64,000 nt of DNA, taken from Podospora pseudoanserina. Lineage: Eukaryota; Ascomycota; Sordariomycetes; Sordariales; Podosporaceae. The translations under genes and the position numbers were made by a program. Position 1 is the first letter of the stretch, and each line of letters opens with the position of its first letter. Location of the stretch: positions 4,402,001 through 4,466,000 of the forward strand of contig NC_085921.1 in the NCBI RefSeq assembly GCF_035222485.1. The letters are read 5' to 3'. This document shows positions 9,381 to 19,788 of this stretch, piece after piece. The notes beneath the pieces are model-generated. The model was not told where the DNA came from and made no database searches. It saw only the letters and a list, made by a program, of their open reading frames with translations.

Positions 9381-12011
9381 TCAAAGCGGCTGCAAATCCT
9401 CCCTGCATATGGGACAAACCAGCCGCTTCCTAAACCACTGCTCCAAGCACTTTGTGTGAAACATGTGCCGGCAGGGCGTGATCATGTACGACTTCCTCTC
9501 CAGCATGTCAGCCATGCTCCACGACGGGTCCGGCTTGCCCGTCATCACGACCGGCACCAGCATCTCCTCCCTGCAGATGGCGCAGTCCACATTCCTCAAC
9601 GTCATGCCCCTCTGCCTCAGCTCCTTTGCCCTCTCCCTCAGCTGCCCCCTGTGGTCGTGGCCGTGGCCTTCGGCGGTCGACGACGACGACGACGACGAAG
9701 CAGACTCGAGAAATTCAAGACCGACGACAACCCCGCTCTCGATGTCATCCTGCCTCAGGATGCGGTGGTAGTCCCACACTTCTGGCATCCAACCTCTCGG
9801 AAACGGGATGCCCAGCCGGGGCTCCCAAAAGTTTTGCAGGATCAGCGTCAGGAGCTGGGCCCACACCCAGGCGACGAGGATGGAGAAGGTTGTGTAATCG
9901 GTCGAGACGAACAAGAAATTTTTGTCGTAGAGGTAAAAGTACGCAAACGGGGCGAGGCGGCAGAGGGATTGGCCTGTCAGAAAGTTCCAGGAGAAGCTGC
10001 GGCGGCTGTTGCGGCGGGCGTTTCGCCAGATTTGGGGGAGCCAGAGGGAGAAGTAGAGGAAGGAGATGGTGTTGATGTAGATTGAGCGGGCGCGGGGGGG
10101 CCAGGAGAGGGAGAGGATTGTTAGGACCATGATGGCGAGGATGAGGAGGAAGAAGTAGAAGATTACGGGGGCGAATTGGGCTGTTTGGGGGCGGTTGGTT
10201 GGTGTGGTTGTCGTTGCTGGGGCTGTGGTGGTGGTGCCTAGGCCTGGGACGGCGCCTGCGCCGGCTGCGACGTTTTCTGCAATCTCGGCGTCGATGTCTT
10301 GGTCTGAGGGGACAATGATCGGGAGAGAGGGTGCCCTGGGAGGTCTAGCTGTTACTGGCGGGGGCAGAGTGCCTGAGGTCTGTGGGACTGCCGGAGCAGG
10401 AGGTGGTGCTGGGGCGGTAGTGGTTGTGTTCGTAGTACCCGTGTTGGTGGCTGGAGGAGTATCGCGAGCTCTCCTCTCTGGTTCACTGCCACGGATGCTG
10501 GCCAAGAGTCCGCCTCCGATAGCCGATGACATGAACGAGACAAATGTTAACAGCAAGGCAGAGTGAAACCCGTCAGAGGCACTGACAGACCAAGCAGATG
10601 AAGCTGAGAAAATCAGGCCATCTGCCAGCAACATCATTGACATGCTCCAAAAGCTCAACCGATTGAGCGTAGAGGGCGTGGGGGATTCTTTGATCTGCCC
10701 TTTCAAGAGTATGACTTGTACTGCGTATACAAACGCGAAAACTAGCAGCGAGTAGTTCACCCGAGAAAGAAGCACCTCCTCCTTGACACCAACAAGATGC
10801 TGGCCATCTGCGGGTGGGAATAGGGGAGGTCCCTTAGACTCGAGATAATATGAGCAGTCAGGCGACCAGGCGACGAGGGACATTTGCAGCTCAGGTAGCT
10901 TCGTGTTTCGAGCGCCAGTAGGATAGCGAAGCTCCCACTCCATATCGTCGATAATGGAATGCGACGAATCCATGAATCCCTTGTCATGTGTATAGTGATG
11001 GTCCAGGGCATGCAGTTGCAGATACAAAATGTATTCACAACGGGGTAGTGTGCCACCAAAGTCCCCTTCAATGACCGGATTCCATGGGTTGGATATATCT
11101 GGAAGCCTGCTACGTTCTCTCTCTCGCAGCGTTTCATCGACAGTGTGGTTCAACAGACGTTGACTCGTCTCGAAAAACTTGGCGTGAGGCGTGAGGTGAG
11201 GCAAGCCAAAGATGCCGGCGAATTTCTCACTAGTTGTAGTCAGAATCATCGACCCTTGCAATGGCCAGTGAACGCCGTAAAGTTGCATAACGAAACTGGC
11301 AGCAGAGGTCTCTTCATCCTGAAAAGTTGCCACAGCTGAGATCTCTCTCGCAACGCCCGCCGTATGGCTCTCTTTCTCATCTTGTGGAGTCTCCCGATAC
11401 CAGCTATCTGGTGTGTCATCTTCCTCAAGGCGAAGGACAACAGTGCCGTGAGACCCAGTGACATTCCAACCCCAGTCGACATCGTCCCCCATCCAATTGA
11501 CCCCAGGAGCAACTGCAGTGAGGTTGAAGTTATCTCTGTACTTCGCAGCCGACCCCTGACGACGGATCCACTTCCCCTGGACAGTGCCCGTCGCATTCTG
11601 CCATGTCCTCTTCGCCGAACCATGAGCCCACTCGTCCCCTCCTTCCTGCGGTGGGTAGGCATGTTTGCTCCACTGACGACACCGATCCTTGAAATAATCA
11701 AGATCCTCCCACGCGAGACCGTCACTTTCCCGAAACCCGGTGAGATTGAGATACTTGGGCTCTTGCCATGGCGGCGCCCCTTCCTTGTGTGCGTGGGGAG
11801 AAAAGTCGCCCCAGTTGGTGCTGTTGAGAATGCCATGAGCAGCCCTCTGGCGGCCAAGCCTTTCTGAGGCGGTGAGATATGGTGTTGATATCAGTGCTGG
11901 TGCATCGCTCTCAGAGAAGAATGTGAGATAAAAGATGAGCACCAAGAGGAGCATCTGCCCCCGGTCACTCTGCTGCCGTCGCTGTTGTTCATCCTGTTCT
12001 TGTTCAGGCAT
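9381..12011 (-). CDS. dsc1: Dsc1/Tul1-type RING E3 ubiquitin ligase
   Basis: A single-exon gene of 876 residues. It matches the Dsc1 (Aspergillus DscA, yeast Tul1) family, the catalytic subunit of the Golgi/endosome DSC ligase complex. In moulds that complex activates the SREBP factor and degrades orphan membrane proteins. A hydrophobic helix near residues 20-33 acts as signal or anchor. A long lumenal region follows with several N-glycosylation sequons (NLT, NAT, NVT), then a cluster of membrane helices from about residue 420 interrupted by a Thr/Pro/Ala-rich loop. The protein ends in a RING-H2 finger: C810, C813, C847, H849, H852, C855, C866 and C869, stopping 7 residues after the last cysteine, as in the family. 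The ATG at 12011 is the first in frame. It converges on the repeat-protein gene. Confidence 0.9.
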   Translation of the reverse strand: MPEQEQDEQQRRQQSDRGQMLLLVLIFYLTFFSESDAPALISTPYLTASERLGRQRAAHGILNSTNWGDFSPHAHKEGAPPWQEPKYLNLTGFRESDGLAWEDLDYFKDRCRQWSKHAYPPQEGGDEWAHGSAKRTWQNATGTVQGKWIRRQGSAAKYRDNFNLTAVAPGVNWMGDDVDWGWNVTGSHGTVVLRLEEDDTPDSWYRETPQDEKESHTAGVAREISAVATFQDEETSAASFVMQLYGVHWPLQGSMILTTTSEKFAGIFGLPHLTPHAKFFETSQRLLNHTVDETLRERERSRLPDISNPWNPVIEGDFGGTLPRCEYILYLQLHALDHHYTHDKGFMDSSHSIIDDMEWELRYPTGARNTKLPELQMSLVAWSPDCSYYLESKGPPLFPPADGQHLVGVKEEVLLSRVNYSLLVFAFVYAVQVILLKGQIKESPTPSTLNRLSFWSMSMMLLADGLIFSASSAWSVSASDGFHSALLLTFVSFMSSAIGGGLLASIRGSEPERRARDTPPATNTGTTNTTTTAPAPPPAPAVPQTSGTLPPPVTARPPRAPSLPIIVPSDQDIDAEIAENVAAGAGAVPGLGTTTTAPATTTTPTNRPQTAQFAPVIFYFFLLILAIMVLTILSLSWPPRARSIYINTISFLYFSLWLPQIWRNARRNSRRSFSWNFLTGQSLCRLAPFAYFYLYDKNFLFVSTDYTTFSILVAWVWAQLLTLILQNFWEPRLGIPFPRGWMPEVWDYHRILRQDDIESGVVVGLEFLESASSSSSSSTAEGHGHDHRGQLRERAKELRQRGMTLRNVDCAICREEMLVPVVMTGKPDPSWSMADMLERKSYMITPCRHMFHTKCLEQWFRKRLVCPICREDLQPL

Positions 12012-12577
12012 CGTGGCGGAGTCGCAGCTTGCTTGCCAGCCTAGTTGAAGCTACTATGGCGGTGTAGGAATCATATTTCAATGTCGACGAGCTCCCGGTA
12101 TGTAAAGCCTGAGATTTGGATGATGCACCTTGAGGCGACGATTTGCATGGGTCTCGTGATTGTTGCTACTGTTGGGCGATGTCGTAATCAGTATGAGAGG
12201 ATAGAGTTACGACGAATGTAATTCTTATCTGGAAGGAAACAAACAAAACTCAAATTATCGTGAGCAACTTAAGTCTCGTCATGCAAAGTGATGCTTTAAT
12301 GGACGATGATGTCTTCGTAATGATATCGCGGGTGAGGCAGCTGCTGCAAGGGTACCTTCAAGCTTGGCATCGAACAGCGCGCGGCCCTCTGACTACCACA
12401 GTGTCGCTACTGGGCTGTGCACCGTGCTATCAAATAGTTCCCTGAAAGCTACCCCCCCCACCCGTTGAACCAGCTGCTCATGATCAAAAACACATTGACA
12501 GCAACCTCTTCCGCACTGTACAATCATCCAGGAACTGCTTCAGTCTCCGCATGCAAAAGTACCGGACAAAAATAAGT
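12012..12577. other. Divergent promoter region, dsc1 / HSBP1-like gene
   Basis: The region separates the start of the minus-strand Dsc1 gene from the start of the plus-strand HSBP1-like gene. No coding signal is seen. No clear sterol-response or heat-shock element could be picked out by eye. Confidence 0.5.
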
Positions 12578-12927
12578 ATGGCTTCCAAGAACGAGTCCAA
12601 CGCCAACAACACGAGTCCAACAAATGTAAGTTGCCCCCTTCCTGTGTGCAAAGCTACCAAAGCTAAATATGACCCCTTAGGCCTCTGGCGACAACGCCCA
12701 TGCTGAGCTCACGGTCCAACTCGAAGACCTTCTGAACACCCTCTCGAACAAATTTGCTGGCGTTTCTAGTGAAATCTTTGCAAAAAGTAAGTCATCACCC
12801 CTGGCGACCACCAACATATGGCCTGGTCACTCACGGAATAATACTAGTGGACGAGATGTCGCGTCGCCTGGACAATCTTGAAGCACAGCTAGCAGCCAAC
12901 AAGGACAAGAAGTCAAGCTCCGGCTGA
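12578..12927 (+). CDS. HSBP1-like small coiled-coil protein
   Basis: Three short exons (12578-12625, 12681-12786, 12848-12927) encode 77 residues. The core runs from ELTVQLEDLLNTLSNKF through MDEMSRRLDNLEAQLA, which matches heat shock factor binding protein 1, a small coiled coil. In animals HSBP1 binds the HSF1 trimer and also helps assemble the WASH complex. Heptad spacing of hydrophobic residues is visible across the whole core. Both introns have good donors (GTAAGT) and end in TTAG or CTAG, and the frame is kept across both, which supports the model. An in-frame ATG at 12551 would add nine residues. The polar N-terminal 20 residues (Asn, Ser and Thr rich) are not conserved. Confidence 0.75.
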
Positions 12928-13149
12928 AATCATGCGTGGCCAGAGCATCGGTAATTACGAGCAGGAGTTCATGGAGTTTTCAGGGGTCGTGTTTTGTTTG
13001 TTAAACCTCATGGGATAACACTGCCTTTGTTGCTACCCAAATACTATCATACACGTGCCATCTCACTCGACCCCAACGCGTACGCCTTTTTCAGCCTTAG
13101 GAGAACGTTTGCCTTTTATTAATTTCTGTATCACCAAATCCACACTTGT

Positions 13150-14306
13150 TTAAAGCTCATCCTTACCAGTGACCTTCTCGACAAACTTGCGGAGGATATT
13201 GGTCTTGGTGGTAAGCTCATCAAGCTTGGTAGGGGCCAGACCACCCTTCTTGAGGATACCCTCCAAACGGGCGAGCTCCTTAGCAGCAAAACTGTCGCTC
13301 TTGCTAAGCTTGTCAAAGACGCGGATGTAGTACTCGGCGTACTTGTACTGGGCATCCTCCTTGAGGCTCTCAGCAGCCTTCTTGACCTCGGCAGCGGCAT
13401 CGGTAAGGGGGGTGCCACCAATGTACTTGGTGACAATCTCATCGAGAACGGCGAAGGTGCCAGCGGTGGCATCAACACCGCCGCCGGCGGCGCGGTGGGT
13501 ACCGGCCTGCTCGTTGAGGAAGGCAACAAAGGCCTCTTCAGAACGGCCACCGTTGTAATCCTCGGGAGTGGTGCTGCCCTTGGGGAAGAACTTGATGGTG
13601 GGATACGACGTCACACCATAATCGTTGGCGGTGGCCTTGCTGTTCTCAGCCTCGGCATCAACCTTGGCAATAACGACGTTGGGCTCGTTGGCGAAGGTGG
13701 TGGCAAGAGACTCCCAAGTGGGGGCAAGGCTCTTGCAGTCTATGGAGCTGAGTTAGCATTCTGGTTTTGAGATTTCAATATAGGTGGACACCTACGTCCG
13801 CACCAGGGAGCAGTGAAAGCAACAAGAACGTGCTTGTCACCGCCAATGGTGTTCTTGAAGGTAGCATCGGTCAGGTAGGCAACGCTGCTGGGAGGAGCGA
13901 GCTTTTTCTTGGACTTGATACCAGTCTTCTCGGTGATGAAGGCGGTCAGAGCCTCGAGGTCACGTCCACCATTGTACTCTGTTGGCTTGTCACTCTTGCC
14001 ATCGAACCACTTCAGTGTAGGGAAACCCTGGACACCAAAACGCTTGCCCAACGACCTTTCGGCATCGGCATCAACCTTGGCAATCTGGACATCTTTGGTG
14101 AACTCGAAGGAGTGGGCGAGCTCCTCATAGACAGGGGCAAGGTTCTTGCAATGGCCACACCATGGGGCGAAGAACTCGACGAGGGTGGGCTTCCCGGACT
14201 TGAGGACGACTTCGTCGAAGTTGCTAGGGATAAGGTCGAGGACGGCAGACTTGGCCGCGACAACAACCGTGAGGCCGGCGAGCACGAAGCTCTTGAGGAG
14301 AACCAT
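13150..14306 (-). CDS. ERp38-type protein disulfide isomerase with KDEL
   Basis: Two exons (14306-13796 and 13739-13150) encode 366 residues of an ER thiol oxidoreductase that forms and shuffles disulfides in secretory proteins. A signal peptide of about 20 residues (MVLLKSFVLAGLTVVVAA) is followed by a thioredoxin domain with the active site APWCGHC. A second thioredoxin domain has its active site split by the 56-nt intron (the His codon spans the junction) and reads APWCGHCKSLAPTWE once spliced. The C-terminal 100 residues are the all-helical Erp29c-like D domain, and the protein ends in KDEL, the ER retrieval signal. Domain order and size match fungal ERp38/TigA, the P5/PDI-D group. It is transcribed divergently from the uS14 ribosomal gene. 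Induction by ER stress is known for the family, but no clear response element is visible. Confidence 0.93.
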
Positions 14307-14914
14307 GGTGGTGATGTCGTACCACGGCGGTTTGCGGGATGGGGGTTTTGAAATCGAGATCGATGCAACAGGGGCCGATGAAAAAGGTAAAGATGGATAA
14401 ATTCAGAGAGCCGGCTCTATTGAATAGATGCCTCCAGGCAAATGCAAATCAAGGGATGCTTTGAAATCCCAGAAAAAGATGCCACTTTGCAGAAGAGCTC
14501 GCTGACAACTGGCGGCGCAATCCTGGCACATCGGCTGGAAAGCTTCCCCAGTTTTGCAGCTCCCGCCCCGCCATCTGAAACAGTGCCAGCGACTGCAGCA
14601 AGCGCACTGTCCCAACAAGCCATCAAATCCCTGTCAAATCTGCAGACAGCTGATAAGCGATAAGATACGGGGCTTATCAGCCAGCGGGCGGTGAAGTAAA
14701 AAGACCCATAATTCCAGGCCAAGCGCCACAAACGCACAAGCCACCCACCAGCGAAGCCCTCCCGCACAAGAAAAATCTCGTGTCCATATTGCGGAACTCC
14801 CTAGCAACATTTCCGGCCGACCACCGCTCTCCGTCGACGACATCTTCACGCCAAACCCACCCCTCTCCGAAATTTGCCCTTTTTCGCAAGGAAAAATTCC
14901 ATCAATCTCTCAAG
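14307..14914. promoter_or_regulatory. Divergent promoter region, ERp38 / uS14
   Basis: This 608-bp gap holds the start sites of two strongly expressed genes facing away from each other. It has CT-rich runs near the uS14 start. No gene fits; the open frames across it are short and unlike known proteins. Confidence 0.5.
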
Positions 14915-15442
14915 ATGTCTCACGAGTCTGTCTGGAACTCCCGCCCCCGCACTTACGGCAAGGGCTCTCGCGCTTGGTAAGGAAACACAAAGAAACCCCA
15001 CAACATCCATCACGAACGATACCGCCGACGAACATGGGTACCGGGAGGAAGGCATATCGGATGGGGGAAGAGCTAGGGTTCTTGGACAAGAGGAGGAATG
15101 GAAAGAGGAGGGAGGGGGATAAGCCATCACGATTTCACACGAAAGAGAGAGAGAACCTTGAAGAGCAAGTGTGGCTAACGATAGATTTTTCGATATATAG
15201 CCGTGTCTGCACCCACCAGGCTGGTCTGATCCGCAAGTACGGCCTCAACATCTGCCGTCAGTGCTTCCGCGAGAAGGCTGCCGACATTGGTTTCGTCAAG
15301 GTACGATAACAACTCCCCCGATTTCGAGATCCGAGCACCACATACACAGAACCCTGAGCGATTCACACATCCACACCCCCGCCGATGCCACTTCAGAACC
15401 GAACATACAAAATACTAACATGTGACACAACAGTACCGGTAA
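14915..15442 (+). CDS. rps29: Small-subunit ribosomal protein uS14 (Rps29)
   Basis: Three exons (14915-14976, 15201-15300, 15434-15442) encode 56 residues of the zinc-binding 40S protein uS14, which binds 18S rRNA in the head of the small subunit. The sequence [19 protein letters not shown], then [20 protein letters not shown] and [15 protein letters not shown], matches yeast Rps29 closely. The four zinc cysteines (CxxC and CxxC) are present. The last exon is only nine bases, coding Tyr-Arg and the stop. Its intron has a perfect TACTAAC branch site at 15413-15419 and ends ACAACAG, so the tiny exon is well supported. The first intron (224 nt) is long for this genome. Confidence 0.95.
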
Positions 15443-16453
15443 ATCACCCACTCTAATGTCGGGAGACATGGAGGGTTTGACAACCACGGGGCTTCCGGGT
15501 TTTGTGGTTTGATGACATGACGGGGAGAATGGGACAGGGAAACGGTGACAAAAACGGAATTCTTTTGGGGAAACCATGGGCAAAGGGGGGGGGACGGATA
15601 CCAACTAGAACACCCTTTTTCGCCGGCTGGGAAATAAGAACAAAAAAGGGACAAACTTTGTGATTCGACGACCACTTTACGGAAGAAAACGGGCTGAAGG
15701 AAACCGACGACTGATATTCCGAAAGATCAACAAGGCGGCCAGCGTTGGGATTCTTTTCACTCATTATTTGCATGGGATAAGGGGGAAACCAAGGCCAACA
15801 AAGTGGGAGTTACCACGGGTTTTACCTTTTTTTTTTTTGGTGAAAGCATCCTTTTTTGTGCTTTTTCTTTGAAGAGCAACTGAAATGACCCAAGTTGCAA
15901 ACACACACTCAAGGTGCATTCTTGTTGTTTGCTGTTGTTGTTTTGTTCGCGCGTGCCCAGCGAATAGATCTCGACATCTGCTTTGATTGATGGGAGAGTG
16001 GGCATGGTTTACTCTCAATGGGACATCACACTCGTGGACAATGATCAAATTCCAAAAGCGCTTCCACCATCTCATTCCCGCTGCGTGAGACATCATCTTA
16101 TCTCTCGTACAAGTCTTTCTTTATCTTCGTGATTCATCATTCCCTCCCATTTCCATTTGTATGTCTTCTATATTACAGTATTTTAAAACAACAACCGAAG
16201 CAGAAGGAGGGGAGATCAGCCGAGCCCCAAGTGTAATAATGCACAAAGAACCCCCAGGGCGCAGCTTCCAAACTGGCGCTTTCTTTCTAAACACAACATG
16301 AAGATATACAGTGTACAAAGTTCGTTTTCAACGCCAAAGCGCCCCCGTCCCCCTTATCCACACGCGAGACCAAGGGGCCCCTTCCATTTTTGTCCCGGCC
16401 GTGAGTTGTTCTTTGATTTTTTATTTTATTTCATTATTTACCTCATCGAGAGT
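15443..16453. other. Convergent intergenic region, uS14 / EF-Tu
   Basis: About 1 kb between two 3' ends. It contains T- and A-rich runs and a GTTGTTTGCTGTTGTTGTT stretch near 15924-15942. Nothing gene-like is visible. It probably holds long 3' UTRs. Confidence 0.55.
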
Positions 16454-17900
16454 TTACTCGAGGATGCGGGTGACGAGACCAGTGGCAACAGTGCGGCCAC
16501 CTTCTCTGATGGTGATGCGCATACCGGCCTCGACGGCAACGGGGTTGTAGAGCTCGGCCAACATCTCGACGTTGTCACCGGGCATGACCATCTTGCTGGA
16601 GGCATCCTCGGTGCCTTCAGGGAAGTAGAGGGTGACGGACTCGTCGGCGGAGCGGATGTACATCTGGGGGCGGTACTTCTCACCGAAGCCGGAGTGACGG
16701 CCACCTTCCTCCTTGGACAGGACGTAGAGGGAGAGCAGGAACTTCTTGTGGGCAGTGACGGTGCCGGGCTTGGCAACGACCATACCACGCTTGATGTCCT
16801 CACGGCGGACACCACGGAGGAGAAGACCGGAGTTGTCACCGGCACGGGACTCCTCGCAGGACTTCTTGAAGGTCTCGATGTCGGTGACCTTGGTCTTGAT
16901 GATCTCGTTGGACTTGCCAATGAGCTCGATATCGGCATCTCTCTTGAGCGTACCACGCTCGACACGGCCAGAGACGACGGTACCACGGCCGGCAATGGAG
17001 AAGACGTCCTCAATGGGCATGAGGAAAGGCTTGTCGGTGTCACGCTCGGGGGTGGGGATCCACTCATCGACAGCCTTCATGAGCTCATCGATCTTGGACT
17101 CGCCAATCTCGGGGCGCTTGCCCTCCATGGCGCAGAGAGCAGAACCGAGAACGACGGGGGTGTTGTCACCGTCGAAGCCGTACGAGGTGAGAAGCTCACG
17201 CATCTCCATCTCGACAAGCTCCAACATCTCGGGATCCTCGAGGGCATCGACCTTGTTGACGAAGACGACGATTCTCTGGATACCCATCTGGCGGGCGAGG
17301 AGCAAGTGCTCACGGGTTTGGGGCATCTGTCCATCGGAAGCAGCAACGACAATGATGGCACCATCCATGGAGGCGGCACCGGTAATCATATTCTTGATGT
17401 AATCAGCGTGACCAGGGCAGTCGACGTGTGAGTAGTGGCGGGCCTCGGTCGAGTACTCGATGTGGGCAGTGGAGATGGTGATACCACGCTTGCGCTCTTC
17501 GGGGGCCTTGTCGATAGCGCCATACTCGAGGAAGTTGGCCATGCCCTTCTCGGCTTGCCTCTTGGTGATGGCGGCGGAAAGGGTAGTCTGTGGGAGCTCG
17601 GTCAGTGGGGGGTGAGGGCGCAAATTGGGCGCATTCCCGGAGATATGCGGACCTTTCCATGATCGACGTGACCGATTGTGCCTTGAACAGTTGTTAGTAA
17701 CGGTGGCAGGTTCGAGATAATTTGAGGATTAACGCACCAATGTTGACGTGGGGCTTGGTGCGCTCAAAAACAGCATACGACCGGGCAAAGTTGAGGATGG
17801 GAGTGCGGGTCTGGCGCTGGAGCTGGACCAGAGGAGTGGCAGACTGTCTGAGGGTGGCCGCCCTCAGGAAGGGGGCAATGGTTCTGAGGAGGGCAGGCAT
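16454..17900 (-). CDS. tuf1: Mitochondrial elongation factor Tu
   Basis: Three exons (17900-17738, 17681-17653, 17587-16454) encode 441 residues. EF-Tu is the GTPase that carries aminoacyl-tRNA to the mitochondrial ribosome. The first 45 residues are Arg/Ala/Ser-rich without acidic residues, a mitochondrial presequence, and mature-like sequence begins at [11 protein letters not shown]. The middle exon is only 29 nt and encodes most of the P-loop, so that splicing yields [13 protein letters not shown]. The switch motif DCPGH and the guanine-recognition motif NKVD follow, then domains II and III (for example [13 protein letters not shown] and [10 protein letters not shown]). An in-frame ATG at 17924 would add eight residues, but MPALLR at 17900 looks like the natural presequence start. 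A long open frame on the opposite strand is only a codon-bias shadow. Confidence 0.95.
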
Positions 17901-18594
17901 GGTGACAATCTGGGAATCGCTCACAAAAACAGAGGGATGCCGAAAGAGCGGAGAGGTGGGATCAACTGGATGTTGAAGAGTTCGAGCTGCACAAGTTAGA
18001 AAATTTGGGAGCCCAGGGGTTCATCCAAACCCGCTAGTGCTGCCCGGGTCGGGATTGCACGGACTGCCTTGCGCCTCGTGCTGTTTATCTGCATTAATCT
18101 CATCCGATATCACGTGGGTTCGTGCGCAACCCCGCGAGCCCCGGGAGTACCCCGCGGGCAGTTTTCGTCGCGGACTCGCGATAGATGCCCGCGAGGCTTG
18201 TCGTAAGGCCCAAGGTGTACCGGAGTGGAGGCGGGGCTGGCAAGTGATATGGTAGGTTGCGCGGAAGAATGCTCAATATCAGTTAATGTCATTCAATATC
18301 TTGAAGAGCAACTTGCAACAAGGGCCCCTCAACTCTGACATCTGTAACCAATTGGCATGTGCTGGTGTTGAGTGAGTTCTTTCCTCTTCCTCCATTGCGG
18401 GTGCCCCACTGTTGCGGCTCAGAAATGTGGGCGGAGCAGCGCCTTCCCAAACAACGGGCAACTGTTTCTGATATCTCACTGAATTGTGCATTGCAAACAC
18501 TCTCACTTTGACATTGCAAATGAGATCGGAAACCGCTCTTTGAAATTATCTCAATATGCCCAAATTCCTTTGCATTCTCACATCAAATCAACTA
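17901..18594. other. Promoter of tuf1 and 5' flank of tRNA-Glu
   Basis: No coding evidence in this 694-bp stretch. The part next to tuf1 is its upstream region, and the far end is the short AT-richer 5' flank of the tRNA gene. Confidence 0.5.
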
Positions 18595-18666
18595 TCCGGT
18601 ATAGTGTAACGGTTAACATATCGCGTTTTCACCGCGAAGCTCGGGGTTCGATTCCCCGTACCGGAG
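18595..18666 (+). tRNA. tRNA-Glu (UUC)
   Basis: A complete 72-nt cloverleaf without an intron. The acceptor arms TCCGGTA and TACCGGA pair fully, with G as the discriminator base. The anticodon stem TCGCG/CGCGA encloses the loop TTTTCAC, giving anticodon UUC. The T arm is GGGGTTCGATTCCCC. Confidence 0.95.
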
Positions 18667-19702
18667 TCGATTCCATCTCCAACACTCTACAGGAGTGTTG
18701 GTGATGATTGTTTTTGGTCTTGTGGTATCTGTTCTGCTTCATTTGCGTCATCTGCTGCCATGAGGAGGTGTTCCTTCCATTTTTATGGAATTTGGGCACA
18801 TGGCAGGTGTTGCTCCCTCTTCATGTTCGTTGCATGCTTTTTTTGGCTTTCCTGGCCCCACCTAGACTTTTCGTTCCTTCCGCAACTGTTGGCCCCACCT
18901 AGACTTGTCGTTTCTTCCGCAACTGTTGGCCCCATCATGCATTTGCACAAAGGAGGGTGTGACACCTCGGCTTCGAGTTTACAGGTTTTGTCTTTATACT
19001 CATCAATGTCACCGCCGTCAACACATTTTCCAGCAACAGTTGCTGGAAATGTGCCAACAGCGGCCAGACCGATTGGCAGAAATCCCGAGATCAGCGAGGC
19101 GATTGAGACTCTCCGTGAACTCTTCTTCCAACACCCCACACTCACAATAAAGTGCGACAGCCACCACATCCTCCCAGGCTCCCATCTTGAAGTTCTTCTC
19201 ATTTTCACACATCAATATAAGGTGAGGCTCGAGCTCTGCCCAGACTCGGCAATCGCTGACTGTCTGGGGCGATGCTTGGCATGGTTGTGGTAACCTTTGG
19301 TGTGGCTGAATACAGGCGTAACTAAAACATGGTCGTCTGAGTGTGCTTAACTGGCTAGGTAAAATACGAGCAGATGGCGTTCACGCCTATCCTCAACAAC
19401 TGATGACTCCGATGGTGTGAATCACCGCCGGCCTGGCCAGCAGGAAAGATAAATATCTCTCCCAACAATGCTTGGCAGTCTCACCACCGAGATCTCATCC
19501 GCCTTCCACAGAGCCCCAGCATCTCCTGGGCTTTAGCAAAGGGTACAATGTCGTACTAATCTGTTCGTCAGGTCCGCCGTACTCTCAGCAATCAATGCTT
19601 TGATGGTTGGTGATGAGAATATCACAATATCTATTTGGGGGATTCCTCTGTTTCATTCCATCCTGTATACTAAATCTATCTCACACCAACATCCAATTGT
19701 AT
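18667..19702. other. Inter-tRNA region with a short tandem duplication
   Basis: No protein gene is supported. The open frames here (up to 177 codons) have no family resemblance and cross the 37-bp duplication. The tRNA 3' flank contains TGTTTTTGG, a possible weak Pol III stop. Confidence 0.5.
18854..18934. repeat. 37-bp tandem duplication
   Basis: Two adjacent copies (18854-18890 and 18891-18927) share GGCCCCACCTAGACTT and CTTCCGCAACTGTT and differ at only two positions. A third partial copy (GGCCCCA) follows. This is a recent slippage or duplication event between the two tRNA genes. Confidence 0.85.
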
Positions 19703-19788
19703 GGTCCGCTGGCGTAATGGCAGCGCGTCTGACTACGATTTCATATCAATCCATCAGGAGGTTCCAGGTTCGACCCCTGGGCGGATCG
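19703..19788 (+). tRNA. tRNA-Arg (ACG) with intron
   Basis: The acceptor arms GGTCCGC and GCGGATC pair with one G-U, and the discriminator base is G. The anticodon stem TCTGA/TCAGG encloses a loop that begins CTACGA, giving anticodon ACG. A 14-nt intron after position 37 (TTTCATATCAATCC or shifted by one) interrupts the loop at the normal place. The T arm CCAGGTTCGACCCCTGG is perfect, and a run of five T follows at once (CGTTTTTTC), a standard Pol III terminator. Confidence 0.92.

Noticed and set aside
16298-17431. A 377-codon open frame opposite the EF-Tu gene
   Set aside because: It lies antisense to a certain gene, is rich in Gly, Leu and Asp as expected from reversed biased codons, and matches nothing known.
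18760-19293. A 177-codon protein gene between the tRNAs
   Set aside because: It spans the 37-bp tandem duplication, has poor codon use and resembles nothing known.
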